This document shows positions 1 through 7,938 of a stretch of 64,000 nucleotides of DNA, one piece after another. The notes below the pieces were generated by a model. That model was not told the origin of the DNA and did not search any database. It saw only the letters and a list, made by a program, of their open reading frames with translations. Position 1 is the stretch's first letter. Each line of letters starts with the position of its first letter. The DNA is taken from the NCBI RefSeq assembly GCF_003400205.1, contig NZ_QUQV01000001.1, positions 660,552 through 724,551 of the forward strand, given 5' to 3'. This stretch comes from Bacillus sp. HNG (lineage in GTDB: Bacteria > Bacillota > Bacilli > Bacillales > Bacillaceae_L). The translations under genes were made by a program, and so were the position numbers.

Positions 1-1453
1 CGCCGGACATATAATAAAGCTTAACTTTTCGCTCATGATCATCTGGAAGGACAATATTTTCTAATGTGACTCCGACAATATCGCCTTGCCACTTTTCAAT
101 CTCAAAGCCCCAAACCTTTTCCATTCGCTCAATATTTTTTTCATCAAATTCGCCGCCAGGCAGAACAAATGGATCTGCTCCCATTTCACCTGACCCTTGT
201 ACAGAGGAATGACCACGGAAAGGCATTAGTCCGTTGTTCTTACGCCCTAGGTGGCCACGAAGAAGGGCAAGGTTTGCTACCTGTGAAATATTATCGGTCG
301 CAAAGGAATGCATCGTCAATCCCATAGCCCATGTATACACCACATTTTTACTATTGGCTAGAAGCTCCGCTAGCTCGATCATTCGTTCCTTCGACACGCC
401 AGATGATTTTACAATCTCATCCCAGTTTTGTTCCTTAACATGTGCTTTTAATTCTTCAAACCCATTTACATGTTCTTTCACGAATTGATGGTTGATTGCA
501 GAACCATGTTGGTCTTCCTCCATTTCAAACCAATGCTTCATAATTCCGAACATGAAGGCAATATCTCCACCAATGTTAACTTGATAGAAATCATCCGCAA
601 GCTTTGTTCCAAATAAAGCGGATTCCATATTGGATGGGATCCAATATTTATCCATTGCCGGTTCTCTATGTGGATTAATGACTATAATTTTTGTACCGCG
701 TTTTTTCGCTTCGAGCATGTATTTTGTAGAAACAGGTGAACTGTTTGAAGCCACACTACCCCAGAATAATAAAACGTCTGCACCTATCCAATCCTGATAA
801 TTGGCAGTTGATGCACCAACACCAACGGAACGCTTCATCGCTGTTTTACTAGGAGAATGACAAATTCGTGAAGCGTTATCAATATGGTTCGTACCTAGGA
901 AACGAGCAACTTTAGCAGCTACATAATAGGATTCATTCGTAATCCCACGAGAAGTTAAATAAAAAGCATATTGCTTCGGATTCAACTTTTGCATCTTTTC
1001 CGCAATCATATCCATCGCTTCATCCCAGGAGATTTTAGAAAACTCTCTTTCTCCTTTTCTACGAATCATTGGATATGGAATTCTTCCTAATTTTCTAAGT
1101 TCAGTGCTATTATATTTACGCAGTTCATCAATATCTGCGTGGAGAATTTCTGAATCAATGGCTGGCATTGTACTTAGACGTAACACATTAAGGCGAGTTG
1201 TGCACATATGTGGCCCCTTCAGTGTTTGGTCATAAAGACCAGAAACACCAAGAGCACAGCCATCACATACACCCTGTGTTAAAATGCGGGTTGCATATCC
1301 GAGATTGTCCTTATTTTCCCAAGCCACTTTCATCGTGTCACGAATGTGCTTTGGCTTCACCTTTCCTAAACCAAAGGGAATCGGACTGACCCAGTGCTTT
1401 GGTTGTGGCATTTTCGTAGTCTTAATTGGTCCCTGATGCTTTGTTTCTCCCAT
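1..1453 (-). CDS. FdhF/YdeP-type molybdopterin oxidoreductase alpha subunit (3' part outside window)
   Basis: Translating the minus strand from the ATG at 1453 gives an uninterrupted reading frame of 484 codons that leaves the window at base 1, so the C-terminus is missing. The start follows a GGAAGAGGGGG ribosome site. The early motif GVCDGCALGVSGLYD is the cysteine-poor N-terminal signature of the FdhF/YdeP family of molybdopterin oxidoreductases, not the four-cysteine Fe-S loop of classical formate dehydrogenases. Later stretches (TSRGITNESYY, NHIDNASRICHSPS, LLFWGSVASNSSPVS, VINPHREP) are typical bis-MGD-binding segments. Nearby FdhD and a formate/oxalate-type carrier support formate or a related small acid as substrate, but YdeP relatives have poorly defined substrates, so the reaction is inferred. 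It is separated from the upstream DUF2294 gene by about 560 bases holding a leader element. Confidence 0.85.
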   Translation of the reverse strand, partial: MGETKHQGPIKTTKMPQPKHWVSPIPFGLGKVKPKHIRDTMKVAWENKDNLGYATRILTQGVCDGCALGVSGLYDQTLKGPHMCTTRLNVLRLSTMPAIDSEILHADIDELRKYNSTELRKLGRIPYPMIRRKGEREFSKISWDEAMDMIAEKMQKLNPKQYAFYLTSRGITNESYYVAAKVARFLGTNHIDNASRICHSPSKTAMKRSVGVGASTANYQDWIGADVLLFWGSVASNSSPVSTKYMLEAKKRGTKIIVINPHREPAMDKYWIPSNMESALFGTKLADDFYQVNIGGDIAFMFGIMKHWFEMEEDQHGSAINHQFVKEHVNGFEELKAHVKEQNWDEIVKSSGVSKERMIELAELLANSKNVVYTWAMGLTMHSFATDNISQVANLALLRGHLGRKNNGLMPFRGHSSVQGSGEMGADPFVLPGGEFDEKNIERMEKVWGFEIEKWQGDIVGVTLENIVLPDDHERKVKLYYMSG

Positions 1454-1474
1454 GATTAATCCCCCTCTTCCTAC

Positions 1475-1503
1475 TCGTTATTACTATGTGTATGGTGAAA
1501 GTC
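1475..1503 (-). promoter_or_regulatory. Possible promoter of the oxidoreductase gene
   Basis: On the minus strand a TTGACT box is followed after about 16 bases by TAATAA, roughly 25 bases before the start codon at 1453. This would give the gene its own promoter downstream of the leader element. Box assignment is by eye only. Confidence 0.3.
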
Positions 1504-1550
1504 AACTTATATTCAAATACGCCTTGGCGTATTTGTGCCCGATTTTTTTA

Positions 1551-1610
1551 GGCCCACACGAGGTGGGTCACAAAGACGTTGCCACAGGATGTGGCGTTCT
1601 TAGTCTTTGA
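1551..1610. repeat. Dispersed repeat, copy 1 (AACGCC/GTGGCAACGTC type)
   Basis: This stretch of about 60 bases is nearly identical, in inverse orientation, to 32273-32332. Both contain GTGGCAACGTCTTTGTGACC on one strand with only a few differences. A perfect palindrome, AAATACGCC-TT-GGCGTATTT, lies just beside it at 1515-1534. It is non-coding and sits in the leader of the oxidoreductase gene. Confidence 0.7.
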
Positions 1611-1769
1611 TCTTATGCCTCGAAAAACTTCCTTTGAAAAATCGTGGCATCCGCCGGAGGCTTTAACTTTGATTTGCAGAAGAGCAAGCTTCTGCTAATT
1701 GAAGTTAACTATGGTTTCGGTATTCAAACTGCCTATTCCTTTATAAAAGGTACGAATTATAGAAAAAAC

Positions 1770-2016
1770 CACCGAAACATGATTCTAGGATGTTAGAAAG
1801 ATGCAACGGTGGTTAGTCTTTAGCAGGGTCGCTACCAAGTGCCAACACGATAGGATTTTCAAAAAGTGCGGTGTATATGACTCATCGAATTTCTGCGTTG
1901 GCTTGCTTCTCTGTTCCTCACGTATTAACTGCATACGCACCGGTACTCAAAGCTGCGCCGCCTTGAAACTCTCGGTCCTATCCATCCTCCTTTTTGAACT
2001 CTTATTGCTGTTGTAA
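1770..2016 (-). promoter_or_regulatory. Structured leader A with intrinsic terminator (putative attenuator)
   Basis: Between the DUF2294 stop (2018) and the oxidoreductase start lies a structured stretch on the minus strand. It ends in a terminator-like hairpin, AACCACCG...CGGTGGTT followed by TTTTC (1822-1770). Immediately before it is a small hairpin TAGC-GACCCT-GCTA followed by AAAGACTAACC. The same block, TAGC-GATCCT-GCTA followed by GGGAAATTAACC and a terminator, precedes the carrier gene at 3771-3935. A conserved hairpin joined to a terminator in two transcripts of one locus suggests a riboswitch or protein-binding attenuator. I could not match it to a known riboswitch class. Confidence 0.5.
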
Positions 2017-2017
2017 T

Positions 2018-2380
2018 TTATTTAGTTGAAAACTTTTTCTCTAAATCTTGATCAAATACAAAGACGGACATTCCGAAATCTCGGTCAATATCAATATCTA
2101 CAAATAAATCAACTAGGTTTGAACCTAAAAATTCTTCCATTTCAACGGGTCTGTTTTTTCGATACATTTCTTTTACCATTTCGGTTCTTGCCGCACGAAG
2201 CATTTGTTTTCCTTCATCTGCGGCTGCAATAAACTTTTCAACTGGAGATAGGTTTCCTTCCATTTCACAAATGGCCCAATTTTTACAAAAGGTTGTTGTG
2301 ATTTTACTCGGTCCTTTTCCCATATGTTTTTTTCGAAAAGACCTTACTAGATTGCTAAACTCGGCTTCGTACTTATTCAT
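2018..2380 (-). CDS. DUF2294 / MpsC-family protein
   Basis: This is a 120-residue soluble protein beginning MNKYEAEFSNLVRSFRKKHMG, with the conserved GKGPSKI segment and a C-terminal region rich in acidic residues (FVDIDIDRDFGMSVFVFD). Both features fit the DUF2294 family, also called MpsC because a member accompanies the MpsAB cation/bicarbonate system of Staphylococcus. No mpsA or mpsB partner is visible here. A GAGGGTAG ribosome site precedes the ATG. It lies between the carrier gene and the oxidoreductase gene on the same strand, so co-expression with formate metabolism is likely. Its biochemical role is unknown. Confidence 0.75.
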   Translation of the reverse strand: MNKYEAEFSNLVRSFRKKHMGKGPSKITTTFCKNWAICEMEGNLSPVEKFIAAADEGKQMLRAARTEMVKEMYRKNRPVEMEEFLGSNLVDLFVDIDIDRDFGMSVFVFDQDLEKKFSTK

Positions 2381-2443
2381 TTTTGTTCTACCCTCTTATC
2401 AGTAACTTCATTAACCTTAGTTAATCAAGATTACCAATGAATG

Positions 2444-3709
2444 TCAACTAGCAAGCTCAGCACCTTTTCCAGCTTGTTGTTTTCGTAGTTTCTTAATATC
2501 TAAACGGATTAAAAGTGAAATCGCCAATGCGACCGCAAATAATGCCGTAAACACGGTTAAGCTTTGAGTATAGCTTCCAGTGGTATCACGAATCCAAGAA
2601 GCGAACATTGGACCTGCAAGTCCTGCAGCTGCCCAAGCTGTTAAAATATAACCGTGGATCGCCCCAAGTTGTTTTGTTCCAAACAAATCGCCGATGTATG
2701 CAGGGATTGCTGAGAACCCACCACCATAACAAGTGTAAATAAGGGCAAGTAAAATTTGGAATAACAACGGATTTGAGACATGTGGTAATAACGGGAATGC
2801 AATCACTTGAATGGCAAAGAATACTGTATATGTATTCGGTCTTCCTAAATAATCAGACACTGATGCCCAACCAATACGCCCAAGTCCGTTAAATGCACCT
2901 AAAACTCCAACTAATGCTGCTGCTGCAACTGGTGTTAACCCTACACTTTCCTGTGCTAGTGGCGAAGCTGCAGAGATAATGGCAATTCCGCACGTTACGT
3001 TGATGAAGAGCATAAGCCATAAATAATAAAATCGTTTTGTTTTTACAGCTTGGTTTGCAGTTAATTGTGATAAGTCCTGTTTTAATTTAGTCGTACCAGA
3101 TGATACTTTCTCTTTAAATCCAGCTGGCATCCAACCTGCTTGAGGTGGAGCAAGGTATAAAGATGATAGGATCATAATGATAAAGTAAGATATTCCGAGA
3201 ATATAAAATGTATTTGCTATTCCTACCGATACAATCAGCTTTTGCATGATTGGGCTACTAATTAGGGATGCAAATCCAAAGCCCATAATCGCAAGTCCTG
3301 TAGCCATTCCACGTCTATCTGGGAACCATTTTACTAATGTTGATACAGGTGCAATATATCCAACACCTAGACCAATTCCACCTAAAGCACCATAGAATAA
3401 ATATAATAATGGCAGTGATTCTAAGTTGATTGCAAGTCCAGAGCCTGTGATTCCGATACCAAAGAAAATCGCGGCAAGAATACCGGATGCACGAGGACCA
3501 TATTTTTCAACGAAATGTCCTAGGAAGGCTGCGGATAATCCTAAGAAAAGAATTGCGATACTAAAGGTCATGCTGATGTCGGTTAAATCCCAACCGAATT
3601 CTGTCTGTAATGGTTTTGTAAATACACTCCAAGCATAAACAGAGCCAATTGATAAGTGAATGCCAACTGCCGAGGCTGCGATCAGCCAACGATTTTTTGT
3701 CTTTTCCAT
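2444..3709 (-). CDS. Oxalate/formate antiporter-family MFS transporter
   Basis: The product is a 421-residue membrane protein with about twelve hydrophobic segments. The N-terminus, with GIHLSIGSVYAWSVFTKPL and the MFS loop motif HFVEKYGPRASG, is characteristic of the OFA (oxalate:formate antiporter) family. Length and segment pattern fit an intact MFS carrier. The start ATG at 3709 follows a GAAGGAGAGAAGAA ribosome site. Family members exchange small dicarboxylates, formate or related acids. The neighbouring oxidoreductase and FdhD make formate, oxalate or a similar acid the best guess, but the substrate cannot be read from sequence. An attenuator-like leader lies 60 to 225 bases upstream. 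Confidence 0.8.
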   Translation of the reverse strand: MEKTKNRWLIAASAVGIHLSIGSVYAWSVFTKPLQTEFGWDLTDISMTFSIAILFLGLSAAFLGHFVEKYGPRASGILAAIFFGIGITGSGLAINLESLPLLYLFYGALGGIGLGVGYIAPVSTLVKWFPDRRGMATGLAIMGFGFASLISSPIMQKLIVSVGIANTFYILGISYFIIMILSSLYLAPPQAGWMPAGFKEKVSSGTTKLKQDLSQLTANQAVKTKRFYYLWLMLFINVTCGIAIISAASPLAQESVGLTPVAAAALVGVLGAFNGLGRIGWASVSDYLGRPNTYTVFFAIQVIAFPLLPHVSNPLLFQILLALIYTCYGGGFSAIPAYIGDLFGTKQLGAIHGYILTAWAAAGLAGPMFASWIRDTTGSYTQSLTVFTALFAVALAISLLIRLDIKKLRKQQAGKGAELAS

Positions 3710-3770
3710 TTCTTCTCTCCTTTATTTTGAAATATTGATGTTCCTTTTGCAGTATTTCTCTCTAGAACAA

Positions 3771-3935
3771 AAAAACCGCCAGCAGCCCTATGCTTGAATA
3801 AGCATAAAAAGGATGATGACGGTTAATTTCCCTAGCAGGATCGCTACTACAAAATTAACAGTAATCGTTTCCAATATTCCACCTTTTGCACTAGAGACAG
3901 GTTCGCTATCCTGTGACAAAAGTGTGTCTATATTG
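3771..3935 (-). promoter_or_regulatory. Structured leader B with intrinsic terminator upstream of the MFS gene
   Basis: On the minus strand this leader has, in order, a hairpin CAGG-ATAGCGAA-CCTG, a second hairpin TAGC-GATCCT-GCTA followed by GGGAAATTAACCG, and a compound terminator hairpin ending GGCGG and a T-run (3771-3820). The second hairpin and its flank match leader A at 1770-2016. The first hairpin looks like a related half-module (ATAGCGAACCTG against TAGCGATCCTG), so leader B may contain a duplicated ligand or protein site. It begins about 225 bases before the carrier start, in the right place for transcription attenuation. Confidence 0.5.
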
Positions 3936-4116
3936 TGAACTATTTGTTACGATATTATCAAACCTAGGAAAATATTACAATAGCTTTTTGTTAAATTATT
4001 TCGAGTTGCAAGAAAACTTAATAGTTGTTTTACCAAAAAAAGTATGATTATATATTAGTAATTAATCTAGGAAAAGCTTTAACTCAAAATTGGGACCACA
4101 AAAGTGAGGTGTAAAG

Positions 4117-4926
4117 ATGGTAGAGTCTATTACCATTCGAAAAGGTATTATCAAATTTGAAGATGGTCAATTAATTGACGAAGAGGATCAAATTGTCACT
4201 GAATTTCCTTTAACCATTATCTTGAACCAACAGGAATTTGCGACAATGGTTTGTACCCCTTCTGAGCTAGATGAACTTGTAATTGGCTTTTTAGCTTCTG
4301 AAGGTGTCATCCGCTTCAGAGATGACATTAAGAGTCTTCATATTGACGAAGGTCAGGGCTATGCATATGTGGAAACAACAACCGAAGTGACAACAAGTCA
4401 GGAGTATTATTCAAAGCGTTTTATCGGTTCCTGCTGTGGAAAGGGCAGACAATTTTACTTTGTGAATGATGCAAAAACGGCTAAAACATCAACTTCAACC
4501 ATTACCCTTACACCAGAAGAATGCATCAATTTAATGAACGAAATGCAACAAAGTAGTATTGTTTTTAAAGACACAGGCGGTGTGCATAATGCTGCACTTT
4601 GTACGCCTAACGAAATGATTGTTAACCGAACCGATATTGGCAGACATAATGCCCTTGATAAAATATACGGATATTGCTTAATGAACAAAATTCCAGTTCG
4701 TGATAAAATCATTGTGTTTAGTGGAAGAATTTCTTCAGAAGTCTTATTAAAAGCCGCAAAAATCGGAGTCGGCATTGTGTTGTCAAAATCCGCACCTACC
4801 GATCTAGCAATCAAAATGGCGGAGGAACTCAATGTTACGGCTGTTGGCTTTATCCGTGGTGGCAAACTTAATGTGTATTCACATCCAGAACGAATCGTAC
4901 AAGAGTCTTTTGAAAGCACTTTCTAA
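4117..4926 (+). CDS. fdhD: FdhD sulfurtransferase for formate dehydrogenase
   Basis: This 269-residue protein is FdhD, which transfers sulfur from a cysteine desulfurase to the molybdenum cofactor and is needed for active formate dehydrogenase. Visible hallmarks are a cysteine pair in GSCCGKG near residue 110, TGGVHNAALC, the strongly conserved TDIGRHNALDK, SGRISSE, SKSAPTDLA and GFIRGGKLNVYS. A GTGAGGTG ribosome site precedes the ATG. It is transcribed away from the carrier gene and followed by a strong hairpin terminator. Its presence supports the FdhF-like protein at the window start being a true molybdoenzyme. Confidence 0.93.
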   Translation: MVESITIRKGIIKFEDGQLIDEEDQIVTEFPLTIILNQQEFATMVCTPSELDELVIGFLASEGVIRFRDDIKSLHIDEGQGYAYVETTTEVTTSQEYYSKRFIGSCCGKGRQFYFVNDAKTAKTSTSTITLTPEECINLMNEMQQSSIVFKDTGGVHNAALCTPNEMIVNRTDIGRHNALDKIYGYCLMNKIPVRDKIIVFSGRISSEVLLKAAKIGVGIVLSKSAPTDLAIKMAEELNVTAVGFIRGGKLNVYSHPERIVQESFESTF

Positions 4927-4929
4927 AAT

Positions 4930-4974
4930 GAAAGAGATTAGCAGAATTCTTTTCTGCTAATCTCTTTTTTGGGT
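4930..4974. terminator. Intrinsic terminator of fdhD
   Basis: A near-perfect hairpin, AGAGATTAGCAGAA...TTCTGCTAATCTCT, is followed by TTTTTT directly after the fdhD stop. It can also serve the convergent CoxG-like gene. Confidence 0.85.
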
Positions 4975-5002
4975 ATTGTGGTTTTATTATTGGCTATATT
5001 TT

Positions 5003-5452
5003 TTACGTATGCTGGAACAGTTCTTGTACGTTTTTCATGAATTCCTCGGATTGTTTATTACTCGATCCCTTCATTAAGACCTCGCCAACCTTGGCTAATT
5101 TACCAGTCATTTCAAAATCCATTTCATATTCAACTAATGTTTTATCTGGTTCAATAGACGTTAGGTTTGCTATAAGAGTATTTGTAAAGGAGCCCGCAAG
5201 TGAAACAGGTTTTCCCTTCATTTCAACCACAATTCTCTCATTTTCAATGGTCTCTTTCAGTTCTCCTACACCCTGAATTTTAATGGGTACAAATTGCACC
5301 TTCACTTCAACTAATGTTTCATATTTAGTTGGACTTAATTGCTTAACCTCTTTACAGCCTGGAAAGCATCGTCCCAATTTCAGTGGATCCATAAAAACAG
5401 AATAGACCCTTGCTCTGTCTGCATGTACGATAAATTGATCAGCCTTTTTCAA
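5003..5452 (-). CDS. CoxG-like SRPBCC (START-fold) protein
   Basis: The product is about 149 residues and resembles carbon-monoxide-dehydrogenase subunit G (CoxG) and related SRPBCC proteins: VYSVFMDPLKLGRCFPGCKEV near the start, then alternating beta-strands with VEMKGKPVSLAGSF, and a C-terminal helix ending VQELFQHT. I place the start at a TTG (5452) because AGGAGTG lies seven bases upstream. The in-frame ATG at 5470 has no ribosome site. CoxG proteins recruit or mature molybdenum hydroxylases at the membrane, but no cox genes are present. Next to fdhD it may serve another molybdoenzyme, which is inference. Confidence 0.7.
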   Translation of the reverse strand: MKKADQFIVHADRARVYSVFMDPLKLGRCFPGCKEVKQLSPTKYETLVEVKVQFVPIKIQGVGELKETIENERIVVEMKGKPVSLAGSFTNTLIANLTSIEPDKTLVEYEMDFEMTGKLAKVGEVLMKGSSNKQSEEFMKNVQELFQHT

Positions 5453-5579
5453 AATCCCACTCCTAACCATTTTTCTAAGATGATGTTACAAGTGTATTAG
5501 GGTATTTTGAATGTAGAACAACAAGTTATGGCCAAAATGGCAAATCATCATAAGAAATCCTTTTACAAACGCTTATGTA

Positions 5580-6338
5580 TCAAAGTTTCTCACGATAATC
5601 GATTTCGAAAATGTATTGGCATATGGCCCTTGCTACCCCGTCCTTTTCGTTTGAGGATGTGATCTTATCGGCAGCTCTCTTCACCTCATCTGATGCATTT
5701 TCCATTGCAACACCTAACCCAACAGATGTTAGTAACTGCAAGTCATTAAAACTATCCCCGATCGCCATTACGTTCTCTAATTCGATATCTAACAAACTGC
5801 AAACCTTTCGGATACCATATTCCTTTGTGATTCCTTTTGCTGATATCTCAAGATTATTCTCTGCGGACTGAGTAATCTCTAGATGACCCCAACTTTCTAA
5901 TTCAAGCTTTAGTTCTTTGATTAAAGTTACATTATTATTTAATAATCCAAATTTCATCCATCTATCATTTATATCCTCATCCTGCCAGTCAGGTTTTCTA
6001 ATGAAGCGGTCTACAGTAAAGCCCCAAAACCAGGAGTCGGTTTGGGTAGCAAGTTGGTGAAGTCTAAGGATGTCCTGAGTCTTTAAATAATGCCTTTCAA
6101 ATAGGTCATCCGGTGTTTTCCATATCTCTGCACCATTTAAAAACACCATTGGTGAACTAAGGGATAATTCTTTTCTAAACGCCTCTGCAGTCTGTCGCCC
6201 CCTACCAGTAGCAATAGAAACAATCACCCCATTCTCAATTGCCTGTTTAATCCAGTATTTAGTGGGGAAAGTAATTTCCTTGTTATCATTTAAGGTTGTT
6301 CCGTCCAAATCTAACGCTAGTAACCGATATGGCAGCAA
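5580..6338 (-). CDS. Cof-type HAD hydrolase (HAD-IIB)
   Basis: This 252-residue phosphatase has all HAD motifs: LDLDGTTLND with the nucleophilic aspartate near residue 10, SIATGRG for motif II, a lysine in ISAKGITKEYG for motif III, and GDSFNDLQLL for motif IV. The cap insertion between motifs II and III is of the IIB (Cof) type. Such enzymes dephosphorylate sugar phosphates or nucleotides. Translation appears to start at TTG, eight bases after GAAAGGAG. It is the last gene of the minus-strand catabolic region, so a phosphosugar substrate is plausible but not shown. Confidence 0.85.
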   Translation of the reverse strand: MLPYRLLALDLDGTTLNDNKEITFPTKYWIKQAIENGVIVSIATGRGRQTAEAFRKELSLSSPMVFLNGAEIWKTPDDLFERHYLKTQDILRLHQLATQTDSWFWGFTVDRFIRKPDWQDEDINDRWMKFGLLNNNVTLIKELKLELESWGHLEITQSAENNLEISAKGITKEYGIRKVCSLLDIELENVMAIGDSFNDLQLLTSVGLGVAMENASDEVKRAADKITSSNEKDGVARAICQYIFEIDYREKL

Positions 6339-6370
6339 GTTTCAAACTCCTTTCATATACATTCATTTTC

Positions 6371-7135
6371 TTATGGGAATCGTTTAACAGATTGATTTAC
6401 ATATTCTATTTTTTTCATTTCAAAATTAATATAATATTCTTTTTCCTTTATCAATTCGAGAATGAAATCAAAAGGAATTTCTCCATCTCCAAGCGCTAAA
6501 TGTTCATCCTTCATTCCGTGGTTATCGTTGATGTGAAATCCTTTTATAAATTCCTTTAGGGCTAACAATTCCTCAACAAACTGACCTTTACTGGCTAAGT
6601 ACGCATGCCCTGTATCAAAGCATAGTCCCACCTTATCTTTATCAATTGCACTCAGAATAGTTAATAAATCATCACTCGTAGCTCCAATTTCATATTTATA
6701 AGGGGGGACATTTTCCAGTAGAAGAAATGTGTTTTCAGGTATTTCATTATACTTTTTATTAAAAAAATCCTGAATGTTAGTTAGCCCTTTTTGATGATCT
6801 GAGGATCTACCAGGATGACAAAGTAAATAATCACTATGAAAGTATTTGGCTAATTTAATACACTTGTTCCAAATGTCTTCTGTTTCCTTGATAACTATTG
6901 GATCACAGGAAGCAGGATTAAACTTATGAATCGGCAAATGAAATTGAACTTTCGCTTGGTGTTTTAATAGTAAATCTAAAAGTTGTTTACATTTTTGTTC
7001 ATTCCAGGAAAGCAGCTCATATCCATGGCCTTCACACATAATTTCAATCTTCTTCCACCCTTGTTCAAGAAGGGTGTATATGGCTTTTTCAATTGGCTGA
7101 TGGTATAAAGCGTATGAAGAAATTATATATTTCAT
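6371..7135 (-). CDS. Sugar phosphate isomerase/epimerase (AP endonuclease 2-like TIM barrel)
   Basis: This is a 254-residue TIM-barrel protein of the sugar phosphate isomerase/epimerase superfamily. Metal-binding positions are recognisable in LLCHPGRSSDHQKG, LLLENVPP (glutamate), GLCFDTGHAYLA (aspartate and histidine), GFHINDNHGMKDEHLALGDG and a terminal INFEMK. Family enzymes interconvert sugars or act on lactone and inositol-like substrates, and the exact reaction cannot be called. It follows YesL on the minus strand with a GAGGAAT ribosome site, and is one of two such proteins in the region. Confidence 0.75.
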   Translation of the reverse strand: MKYIISSYALYHQPIEKAIYTLLEQGWKKIEIMCEGHGYELLSWNEQKCKQLLDLLLKHQAKVQFHLPIHKFNPASCDPIVIKETEDIWNKCIKLAKYFHSDYLLCHPGRSSDHQKGLTNIQDFFNKKYNEIPENTFLLLENVPPYKYEIGATSDDLLTILSAIDKDKVGLCFDTGHAYLASKGQFVEELLALKEFIKGFHINDNHGMKDEHLALGDGEIPFDFILELIKEKEYYINFEMKKIEYVNQSVKRFP

Positions 7136-7187
7136 ATCTATTCCTCTTTTTGTTTTTTATTTCCTTTTCGACCCCTAACAAACCCCT

Positions 7188-7787
7188 TTATTCAACAGTC
7201 ATTCTTTTAGAGATGGTTCTTTTACAAGTATAGTAATTCGCAAACCCTAAAAGACTAAAACCACATAAAATAGGTAGAAATGGAACAAAGGTCCAAGTGA
7301 AAATAATGATACTGATAAAAAGGAACATGATAATTGGGGTAGCAGGTCGTGTTATTGATAAATAAAACGATTGTTTAATCAATTCCTTATTCGATATATT
7401 AAAATCCACTAACAATGGATAAATATATAAAGACATCGATAAAAAAATCAGCGCAAATAAGCCAAATAAGGGAAACATGAGATAACGAAAAACCCTCTCT
7501 AGATTCCACATAACGAGAAGGTCCACTACCAAAACAAGTCCAATTAGAAATTGAAATATCCCAATCATACTTGCTTTTTTTAATAATTTCTTAAAGTGAC
7601 CATAAAACGCTTTTGGTAAAGAGAGCTCATTACCTTCTGCTAAGTCCTTAATGACTCCAAGCATGGCAGAGGTTGAAGCTGGGATTGTGATGATAGGAAG
7701 CGAGAATATAAGCCATAATACATTTAAGAAACAGATATTTCCAATTACCTCCATTACTCTAAACAACTTTCCATCATGCGCGAACAC
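7188..7787 (-). CDS. YesL family (DUF624) membrane protein
   Basis: A roughly 199-residue protein with four to five hydrophobic segments and the DUF624/YesL opening: an amphipathic start, then NICFLNVLWLIFSLPIITIP and SAMLGVIKDL. The best start is a GTG at 7787 preceded by AGAGGTGG, and an in-frame ATG at 7826 lacks a ribosome site. YesL proteins are nearly always found with carbohydrate ABC importers in Firmicutes and are presumed to assist them, but no molecular function is established. Here it sits among sugar-catabolism genes on the same strand as an ABC importer. Confidence 0.78.
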   Translation of the reverse strand: MFAHDGKLFRVMEVIGNICFLNVLWLIFSLPIITIPASTSAMLGVIKDLAEGNELSLPKAFYGHFKKLLKKASMIGIFQFLIGLVLVVDLLVMWNLERVFRYLMFPLFGLFALIFLSMSLYIYPLLVDFNISNKELIKQSFYLSITRPATPIIMFLFISIIIFTWTFVPFLPILCGFSLLGFANYYTCKRTISKRMTVE

Positions 7788-7839
7788 TATACCACCTCTT
7801 TCTAGATTGGAAGGATTAAAGCTCATATATTACAATATT

Positions 7840-7882
7840 ACGAACCACTCCAAATTCTTAGTAAGGTAAGTTCGAGTGGTTC
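7840..7882. other. Intercistronic hairpin
   Basis: The ten-base arms CGAACCACTC and GAGTGGTTCG are separated by about 23 bases, between the isomerase stop (7939) and yesL. There is no T-run on the coding strand, so an RNA-stability or processing hairpin is more likely than a terminator. Confidence 0.5.
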
Positions 7883-7938
7883 GATTATGATTTGAATTGG
7901 GAATGTAAGTGGCTCTCCACTTTTGTAGGTTTTAAAAT

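Noticed and set aside
1969..2007. Twelve-codon minus-strand frame beginning MDRTESFKAAQL after AAAAAGGAGG in leader A
   Set aside because: The ATG directly abuts the AGGAGG with no spacer, so efficient initiation is unlikely, and leader B has no equivalent frame.
1770..3935. Identification of the two formate-locus leaders as a known riboswitch (Moco, THF, preQ1, glycine, guanidine, T-box)
   Set aside because: None of the class-defining conserved blocks I know could be matched.
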